The notes beneath the pieces are model-generated. The model searched no databases and had not been told where the DNA came from. It saw only the letters and a program-made list of their open reading frames with translations. Of a stretch of DNA of 64,000 bases, positions 58,730 through 64,000 are shown piece after piece (within the stretch, counting starts at the first letter, position 1; every line of letters begins with the position of its first letter). The stretch covers positions 42,315-106,314 of the forward strand of contig NZ_JNXE01000036.1 of the NCBI RefSeq assembly GCF_000716605.1, given 5' to 3'. The DNA is from Streptomyces sp. NRRL F-525. GTDB taxonomy: Bacteria > Actinomycetota > Actinomycetes > Streptomycetales > Streptomycetaceae. The translations under genes were made by a program, and so were the position numbers.

Positions 58730-59070
58730 ACGAAACCCGGCTGGCCCTCGTCCGTGACGACGGGTCGGCCCGCGGCGGCCCACACCTGCATGCCGCCGTC
58801 GACGTTCACGGCGTCGATGCCCTGCTGGGCCAGGTACATCGTGACCTGGGCCGAACGCCCGCCGGAGCGGCAGATCACATGGACCCTGCCGTCCTGCGGC
58901 GCCGCCTCGGTCAACTCGCCGTACCGGGCGACGAATTCACTGATGGGGATGTGCAGCGCCCCCGTGGCGTGACCCGCCTGCCACTCGTCGTCCTCGCGGA
59001 CGTCCAGCAGGAAGTCGCCGTCCTTGAGGTCGCCGACCTCGATCGTGGGCACACCAGTTCCGAAACTCAT
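58723..59070 (-). CDS. Rhodanese-domain protein
   Basis: A 115-aa single-domain sulfurtransferase. LLDVREDDEWQAGHATGALH is the N-terminal signature and VICRSGGRSAQVTMYL holds the active Cys with a six-residue loop (about residues 66-72). It would carry persulfide sulfur. ATG 59070 overlaps the stop of the J-domain gene by ATGA. Confidence 0.9.
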   Translation of the reverse strand: MSFGTGVPTIEVGDLKDGDFLLDVREDDEWQAGHATGALHIPISEFVARYGELTEAAPQDGRVHVICRSGGRSAQVTMYLAQQGIDAVNVDGGMQVWAAAGRPVVTDEGQPGFVL

Positions 59071-60158
59071 GGCCCGACGCTACCCGACGGACCTTCCGTC
59101 GCGTGCGGCTGCGAGAGCAGGTTCGCCAGCTCCGCCTCCCGCTCGGCGACCTGGGCGAGCAACTGCTCGGCGATCTCGTCGAGGAGACGGTCCGGGTCGT
59201 CCGGGGCGATGCGGAGCATGGAGCCGATGGCGCCCTCCTCCAGCTCGCGGGCGACCAGGGTGAGGAGTTCCTTGCGGTGGGCGAGCCATTCGAGGCGGGC
59301 GTAGAGCTCCTCGCTGGGGCTCGGGCCGCGCTCCGCCGGGACCGGTCCGGCGGCCCACTCCTCGGCCAGCTCGCGCAGCAGCGGGGCGTCGCCGCGGCTG
59401 TAGGCGGCGTTGACCCGGGTGATGAACTCCTCGCGCCGCTTGCGCTCGTCGTCGTCCTGCGCCAGGTCGGGGTGGGCCTTGCGGGCCAGCTCGCGGTAGA
59501 GCTTGCGGGCCTCCTCGCTGGGGCGCACCCGCTGCGGGGGCCGGACCGGCTGGTCCGTGAGCATCGCCTCGGCCTCCGGGAACAGGCCGCTGCCGTCCAT
59601 CCAGCCGTGGAACAACTCCTCGACCGCGGGCATCGGCATCACCCGGGCCCGCGCCTCGTCCGCCTTGCGGATGTCCTCGGGGTTGCCGGTGCGTTCGGCC
59701 AGGGCCTCGGCGATCCGGGCGTCCAGCTCGTCGAGGCGGGTGTACATCGGGCCGAGCTTCTGGTGGTGCAGCCGGGAGAAGTTCTCGACCTCGATGCGGA
59801 AGGTGTCCACCGCGATCTCGAACTCGATCAACGCCTGCTCGGCGGCGCGCACGGCCCGCTCCAGCCGTTCTTCGGGCCGGGGGGCGGCACCGTCGACGGG
59901 GTGGGCGCCGGTCTGGTGGGCATCGGTGGGAGGGGCCTCGGTGGGAGGGGCCTCGGTCGGATGGACGTCGGCATCACGGGAGTCGGTCTCAGGCGAGTCG
60001 GCATCACGGGAGTCGGCCGCACCGCCCTCGGTGCCATCGCTCACGGAACCATCGCCCGCCACGGCTCCGGCGGCGGACGGCACCTCGGCGCCCGTCTGCT
60101 CCGGCACCGGTTCACCAACGGGCGCGGACTGGGACTGCTCAGCTTCCGGGGTCGTCAC
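59067..60158 (-). CDS. J-domain protein with long disordered N-terminus
   Basis: A 363-aa protein. Residues 1-110 are acidic/Pro/Thr-rich and contain tandem copies (TEAPPTEAPPTDAHQTGAHP; DSRDADSPETDSRDAD). A coiled helix follows (ERLERAVRAAEQALIEFEIA). A DnaJ-like J-domain lies at about residues 235-285 with KAHPD in SEEARKLYRELARKAHPD. A C-terminal helical stretch completes it. It could recruit DnaK. GTG 60158 is the start; coupled to the rhodanese gene. Confidence 0.85.
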   Translation of the reverse strand: MTTPEAEQSQSAPVGEPVPEQTGAEVPSAAGAVAGDGSVSDGTEGGAADSRDADSPETDSRDADVHPTEAPPTEAPPTDAHQTGAHPVDGAAPRPEERLERAVRAAEQALIEFEIAVDTFRIEVENFSRLHHQKLGPMYTRLDELDARIAEALAERTGNPEDIRKADEARARVMPMPAVEELFHGWMDGSGLFPEAEAMLTDQPVRPPQRVRPSEEARKLYRELARKAHPDLAQDDDERKRREEFITRVNAAYSRGDAPLLRELAEEWAAGPVPAERGPSPSEELYARLEWLAHRKELLTLVARELEEGAIGSMLRIAPDDPDRLLDEIAEQLLAQVAEREAELANLLSQPHATEGPSGSVGP

Positions 60159-60375
60159 CTGCCCAGCGTAGGCCACGGCCCGACGGGCGACGGGGCGTCG
60201 GCTGTACGGGGCCTTGTGGACGACGGGTGACCTCGCCAACGGTGGGGCGTTGGCTGTGCCGGCCATGCCTGATGTCGGTTCTGCCGGCGGTGCCTTAGGT
60301 CGACGGGGCCGTCGGTGTCGGCGGTGCCTTGTGAACGGCGGGTCATGTCGCCGCCGGTGGGGGTCCCGCCTTGCA

Positions 60376-60420
60376 GCCAGTGCGGGTGCCGCCTCGCCGC
60401 CAGTGCGGGTGCCGCCTCGC
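60376..60420. repeat. Tandem 22-bp direct repeat
   Basis: Two copies at 60376-60397 and 60399-60420, 23 bp apart, share the whole unit that begins GCCAGTGCGGGTGCC. A degenerate copy follows upstream (GGGGGTCCCGCC). Confidence 0.7.
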
Positions 60421-60520
60421 GGACAGACGGTCCGAGGTACCTCGCCGCCCCGATCAGCTCCCCCGCCCGCGATCACAGCGGGCACCCGCACCTGCACCCG
60501 GTCACCGCTCACCACTTCCC

Positions 60521-60601
60521 GCTCACGGCTCCGGCTCCGGCTTCCAGCTCACGGCTCCGGTTCCGGCTCCCGGCTCCCGGCTCCCGGCTCCCGGCTCCCG
60601 G
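60521..60601. repeat. Simple-sequence run of CGGCTCC units
   Basis: Five perfect tandem CGGCTCC units at 60564-60598, preceded by two GCTCACGGCTCCGG copies 26 bp apart (60521, 60547). Probably slippage-prone. Confidence 0.75.
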
Positions 60602-60612
60602 CCCCCAACCGC

Positions 60613-62031
60613 CTACACCCCCATCTCCGCCGCGATCCGCCCCGCCCGCACCGCCCCCACCAACTCCGCGTGGTCCGCCTCGGTCCGGTCGGCGTAGGCC
60701 ACGGCGAACGTCGCTATCGCCTCGTCCAGTTCGTCCTTCTTGCCGCAGTACCCGGCGACCAGGCGCGGGTCGGCACTGTGGGCGTGGGCCCGGGCCAGGA
60801 GGGCGCCGGTCATGCGGCCGTAGTCGTCGATCTGGTCGGCGGCGAGGGCGGCGGGGTCGACGCTGCCCTTGCGGTTGCGGAACTGCCGTACCTGGAACGG
60901 GAGTCCGTCGACCGTCGTCCAGCCCAGCAGGATGTCGCTGACGACCTGCATCCGCTTCTGGCCGAGCACCACCCGCCGACCCTCGTGCGCGACGGACGTC
61001 GCGTCGAACCCGGCGGTCAGCAGATGCGGGACCAGCGCCGAGGGGCGGGCCTCCTTGACCTGGAGGACGAGGGGTTCGCCGCGGTGGTCCAGGAGCAGCA
61101 CGACGTACGACCGCGTGCCCACGCTGCCCGTGCCGACGACGCGGAAGGCGACGTCGTGCACCGTGTGCCGGGCGAGCAGCGGGAGGCGGTCCTCGGAGAG
61201 CGTGTCCAGATACTCCTCCAGGGACGCCGCCACCGCCGCGGCCTCCGCGTCCGGGATCCGCCGCAGCACCGGCGAGGCGTCGACGAAGCGCCGACCGCCG
61301 TCCTCGGCCGCCTCGGTCGACCTGGCCGCGAACCGTCCGCTGGTGTTGCCCCTCGCCTTCTCGGAGACCCGCTCCAGCGTGCCGAGCAGGTCACGGGCGT
61401 CGGCGTGGGAGACCAACTCCTCGTCGGCGATGGCGTTCCACGCGTCCAGCACCGGGAGCTTGGCCAGCAGCCGCATGGTTCGGCGGTACGAACCCACTGC
61501 GCCGTGCGCCGCCGTACGGCAGGTGTCCTCGTCGGCGCCGGCCTCCCGGCCCGCGAGCACCAGCGAGGCGGCGAGGCGCTTGAGGTCCCACTCCCAGGGG
61601 CCGTGCACGGTCTCGTCGAAGTCGTTGAGGTCGATGACCAGGCCGCCGCGGGCGTCGCCGTACAGGCCGAAGTTGGCCGCGTGGGCGTCGCCGCAGATCT
61701 GGGCGCCGATCCGGGTCATGGGGGTGCGGGCGAGGTCGTAGGCCATCAGTCCTGCCGAACCGCGCAGGAACGCGAAGGGTGTGGCCGCCATCCTACCCAC
61801 CCGTATCGGCGTGAGCCCGGGGATGCGGCCGCGGCCGGACTCCTCGACCGCGGTGACCGCGTCGGGGCGGGAGACGTCCAGGTCGAGAGCGGCATGCGCG
61901 CTGCGCGGAACGCTCGCCCGCAGCGCCTTCCCCTCCTCCTTGGGCGACCCCTCCACTGGCCAGGTGGCGAACCCCCGCACCCCGGGCAACCTGCGCCCCG
62001 CACCGCCCACACGGATACCAGCCTCGGTCAT
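60613..62031 (-). CDS. DUF2252-domain protein
   Basis: A 472-aa protein of the DUF2252 family, distantly related to protein-kinase/APH folds. ICGDAHAANFGLYGDARGGL and DLNDFDETVHGPWEWDLKRL (about residues 125-165) look like a catalytic/metal-binding loop pair; VLQVKEARPSAL and VGQRKMQ-like QKRMQVVSDILLGW are other family marks. Substrate unknown. ATG 62031 follows GGGGGAGG; a longer frame exists upstream without support. Confidence 0.9.
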   Translation of the reverse strand: MTEAGIRVGGAGRRLPGVRGFATWPVEGSPKEEGKALRASVPRSAHAALDLDVSRPDAVTAVEESGRGRIPGLTPIRVGRMAATPFAFLRGSAGLMAYDLARTPMTRIGAQICGDAHAANFGLYGDARGGLVIDLNDFDETVHGPWEWDLKRLAASLVLAGREAGADEDTCRTAAHGAVGSYRRTMRLLAKLPVLDAWNAIADEELVSHADARDLLGTLERVSEKARGNTSGRFAARSTEAAEDGGRRFVDASPVLRRIPDAEAAAVAASLEEYLDTLSEDRLPLLARHTVHDVAFRVVGTGSVGTRSYVVLLLDHRGEPLVLQVKEARPSALVPHLLTAGFDATSVAHEGRRVVLGQKRMQVVSDILLGWTTVDGLPFQVRQFRNRKGSVDPAALAADQIDDYGRMTGALLARAHAHSADPRLVAGYCGKKDELDEAIATFAVAYADRTEADHAELVGAVRAGRIAAEMGV

Positions 62032-62133
62032 ACCGACCGCCTCCCCCGTACACACACCCACGCTCACACGTGCGCTCGTCCGAACATCAACTCGCGACGA
62101 CCGTACAACCGGCGGCGAAAACACGTCAGACCC

Positions 62134-62142
62134 TGTGGACAA
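62134..62142 (-). promoter_or_regulatory. DnaA-box-like 9-mer
   Basis: TGTGGACAA is the complement of TTGTCCACA. It lies 103 bp before the DUF2252 gene; a similar but imperfect CTGTGGAAAA follows it. Confidence 0.38.
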
Positions 62143-62317
62143 CTCCGCGGCTGTGGAAAACCGATGCCGATCGAGTCTCATCGGTACCAATTGAGGCCCC
62201 ACCGCTGCCGATCGACGCCTCAGGAGTGCAGATCGAGGCCCCAGCGATCAGCGCCCCCGCCCAACCCGGCGGTACACCCCGACCTACCCGGGCCCACCCC
62301 GCCCTGCCTGCCTCGAC

Positions 62318-62683
62318 CTAGCACTCGCCGCCCGACTGCCACCCCTCACGCAGATGCACCTGCGCCCACGCACCAAGTTCCCGAAGTGCCGGTCCCAGCG
62401 CCTTCCCCGACTCCGTCAGCCGGTACGAGACGCGCAGCGGCGGGCCCTCGTCGACCTCGCGGACGAGCAGCCCGGCGGCGCCGAGTTCCGTGAGGCGGTC
62501 GGAGAGCATGCGTTCGCTGATGCCCGGGATCGCCCGGCGCAGGTCGGCGAAGTGGACGGGCTGCGCCATCAGGACGGCCACGATCGGCCCGGTCCAGCGC
62601 TTTCCGAACAGCTGGAAGACACGGGTGATGCCGTCGTCGACCTTCTTGCACTGATCCGTGCCGTGACTCTGCTCGACCGCCAT
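62318..62683 (-). CDS. HxlR-family regulator
   Basis: A 121-aa winged-helix protein. FQLFGKRWTGPIVAVLMAQP, HFADLRRAIPGISERMLSDR and LVREVDEGPPLRVSYRLTES are the HxlR pattern. A single N-terminal Cys (DQCKKV, residue 12) is in the position used for redox or electrophile sensing in YodB/HypR. Divergent from an azoreductase gene, as in quinone-stress switches. ATG 62683 chosen. Confidence 0.88.
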   Translation of the reverse strand: MAVEQSHGTDQCKKVDDGITRVFQLFGKRWTGPIVAVLMAQPVHFADLRRAIPGISERMLSDRLTELGAAGLLVREVDEGPPLRVSYRLTESGKALGPALRELGAWAQVHLREGWQSGGEC

Positions 62684-62872
62684 GCCCTCAGGGTACTGCC
62701 CTCCCGTACGGGGATGAAAAAAAGTAAGCACCTGTGTTATTCATAGTCGAGTACGAAAGCTCAGCTACTGAACAACGCGACGGGCCTGCCGTGCCCAGCA
62801 GGCGCTCACCACCCGTTCGACGCCTCGTCCGGCACCCGTTCGGCACCTCGCCGACACCTCTTGGAGACCCCC

Positions 62873-63526
62873 ATGGCCACGCTCCTGCACATCGACTCGT
62901 CCGTGTTCCCCGCCGGCGCCTCCGCCTCCCGCGCGGTCGCCGACGCCTTCCGCACGTCCTGGGAGGAACAGCACCCGGAGGGCACGGTGATCCACCGCGA
63001 CCTCGCCGCGAACCCCGTTCCGCACATCACCGTCGACGCCCACACCGCCGGCTTCGCCGACCCGGCCACGCACACGCCCGAGCAGGCGGCGGCCTTCGCC
63101 GAGCGCGTGAAGCTCATAGAGGAGCTGGAGCAGGCGGACGCGGTGCTGATCGGCGCCCCGATGTACAACGCCACGATCCCCTCGACCCTGAAGGCCTGGC
63201 TGGACAACGTGATCCTGATGGGCCGCACCGCCGGGACCGAGGACTCGAAGCTGAAGGGCATCCCGACCGTCGTGATCGCCAGCCGCGGCGGCGCCTACGG
63301 CCCGGGCACCCCGCGCGAGGGCTACGACTACGTCCAGAACTACCTGAAGGCGGTCCTCGTCGACGCCCTCGGCCTGGACGCCGAGTTCATCGTCCCGGAG
63401 CTGACCATGGCCCCCCAGAACCCGGCGATGGCCGACCTGGTCCCGCTCTACGAGGCGTCCCGCGAACGCGCCCTCGGCGACGCGGCCACCAAGGCCAAGA
63501 CCCTGGCGGAACGCCTGGCGGCCTGA
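62873..63526 (+). CDS. FMN-dependent NADH-azoreductase
   Basis: A 217-aa flavodoxin-like NADH reductase of the AzoR type. LLHIDSSVFPAGASASRAVA is the FMN-phosphate loop and IGAPMYNATIPSTLKAWLDN and SRGGAYGPG are the family signatures. It reduces quinones and azo compounds. The ATG at 62873 follows TTGGAG. Likely controlled by the divergent HxlR regulator. Confidence 0.9.
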   Translation: MATLLHIDSSVFPAGASASRAVADAFRTSWEEQHPEGTVIHRDLAANPVPHITVDAHTAGFADPATHTPEQAAAFAERVKLIEELEQADAVLIGAPMYNATIPSTLKAWLDNVILMGRTAGTEDSKLKGIPTVVIASRGGAYGPGTPREGYDYVQNYLKAVLVDALGLDAEFIVPELTMAPQNPAMADLVPLYEASRERALGDAATKAKTLAERLAA

Positions 63527-63563
63527 CCCGACGCCCGGGCCCTGCCTCCGCTTCAGCCTCTAC

Positions 63564-63612
63564 CTCCGCCTCAGGTAAGGACAGCGTGTGATTGTCCTCA
63601 CCTGAGGCGGAG
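63564..63612 (+). terminator. Terminator hairpin after the azoreductase gene
   Basis: A 20-bp stem with one mismatch: 63564-63583 pairs with 63593-63612 around a 9-base loop, 38 bp after the stop. Confidence 0.88.
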
Positions 63613-63650
63613 ATCACCGAAGCATCACCGGAGCTGGTACAGCACACGAA

Positions 63651-63683
63651 GAAGCCCCTCAGGTCTGAGACCTGAGGGGCTTC
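63651..63683 (-). terminator. Terminator hairpin after the tRNA gene
   Basis: A 33-bp near-palindrome: GAAGCCCCTCAGGTCT and its complement separated by one base. It begins seven bases beyond the 3' end of tRNA-Leu. Confidence 0.88.
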
Positions 63684-63689
63684 TGTCTG

Positions 63690-63773
63690 TGCGCGAGGGG
63701 GGAGTTGAACCCCCACGCCCTTTCGGGCACTGGAACCTGAATCCAGCGCGTCTGCCTATTCCGCCACCCGCGC
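63690..63773 (-). tRNA. tRNA-Leu (anticodon CAG)
   Basis: An 84-base class II tRNA. The acceptor stem GCGCGGG pairs with CTCGCGC with one G-U, and A is the discriminator. The anticodon arm CTGGA-TTCAGGT-TCCAG gives anticodon CAG, reading CTG. A variable stem GCCCGAAAGGGC and the TPsiC arm with GGTTCAACTC are present. CCA is not encoded. Confidence 0.95.
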
Positions 63774-64000
63774 ATTGGGTGTGTCCTCGGGCCCTTCCCC
63801 TGGGGGGCTGGCGCCTTCCGACATGCAGAAGATTAGCACGGTGCACGGGGTGGATTCACATCCCTTTCCCCTGGGCAGGACCCCCCGTTCCCGCGAGCGG
63901 GACACCCCGCGCGAGGCCCCCATCAGGGGTCACCGGCTCGCACCCGCCCCTCCCACCGACCCCCGCCGACCCCTGGCCGGACCCCACCACCCCCTCCGAC

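Larger units (their letters stand above)
60159..60612. other. Intergenic region (454 bp) with simple repeats
   Basis: No gene is supported on either strand; open frames here are repeat products. It contains a 23-bp-period direct repeat (60376-60420) and a run of 7-bp CGGCTCC units (60564-60598). Confidence 0.65.

Noticed and set aside
60214-62493. A 759-aa plus-strand frame across the repeat region and DUF2252 gene
   Set aside because: Low-complexity translation of repeats and antisense of a real gene; no ribosome site.
63840-64000. A gene at the right end of the window
   Set aside because: C-rich sequence without a start, ribosome site or coherent frame; only the upstream region of the tRNA gene can be stated.

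Overview
The window looks like chromosomal DNA of a Streptomyces. GC content is very high, GTG and TTG starts are common, and ATGA/GTGA/TGATG overlaps between genes are frequent. The families are typical of the genus: XRE/DUF5753 with DUF397, WXG100 proteins, a mycothiol-dependent isomerase, the bacterial proteasome activator Bpa, DUF6458, DUF5819/HTTM, and orphan NarL-type regulators. A perfect parS palindrome (43519-43534), several DnaA-box-like sequences and mostly housekeeping content suggest a core-chromosome position, probably on the origin-proximal side. From memory, the order bkd cluster, response regulator, two Ser/Thr kinases, second bkd cluster, paa genes resembles the SCO3815-SCO3835 area of S. 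coelicolor. I could not check that. All family calls come from reading the translations; no search was run.

Layout. 1-2.1 kb: the end of a metal P-type ATPase, a methyltransferase remnant, a GntR regulator with paired operators, and a 168-bp element with 31-bp inverted ends. 2.1-11.7 kb: pirin, SseB-domain protein, a long acyl-CoA dehydrogenase, M18 aminopeptidase, and a GT2 glycosyltransferase behind a strongly structured leader together with a 54-aa membrane peptide. Then come a thioredoxin/NHL protein and a methyltransferase. 11.8-13.5 kb: a WhiJ-type locus (anti-sigma-like ATPase, XRE/DUF5753, DUF397). 13.5-21.9 kb: GlxA-type regulator, LURP-one protein, nitrilase-family hydrolase coupled to a stop-interrupted membrane gene, mycothiol-dependent enzyme, MFS/GntR pair, and an S11 D,D-carboxypeptidase. 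21.9-25 kb: a second WhiJ-type locus with two DUF397 genes; its ATPase gene carries a TTA codon.

25-30.1 kb is the main accessory island: two WXG100 genes, a 642-aa effector ending in an RNase A-like (CdiA-CT) toxin domain, a CdiI-type immunity gene, a truncated second RNase A-like toxin domain, a second CdiI-type gene and one unknown gene. The toxin end and first immunity gene are visibly lower in GC. This reads as a polymorphic toxin locus for a type VII (Esx) secretion route with an orphan toxin/immunity module behind it. No secretion machinery is in the window.

30.2-34 kb and 45.9-49.4 kb hold two complete branched-chain 2-oxo acid dehydrogenase clusters (E1alpha, E1beta, E2). Between them lie an orphan response regulator, two divergent membrane Ser/Thr kinases, bpa, a quinone oxidoreductase, a K+ channel and a molybdenum-cofactor pair (MobA-DUF6457, MoeA). 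49.5-58.7 kb: Lrp-type regulator, TetR, PaaH-like 3-hydroxyacyl-CoA dehydrogenase, PaaN, SpoU methyltransferase, HTTM/DUF5819 pair, and an acyl-CoA dehydrogenase. Three ACCGnnCGnnCGGT-like palindromes sit before bkd cluster 2, paaH/paaN and the acyl-CoA dehydrogenase, suggesting one TetR (PaaR-like) regulon. 58.7-64 kb: rhodanese, J-domain protein, DUF2252 protein, HxlR regulator divergent from an azoreductase, and tRNA-Leu(CAG).
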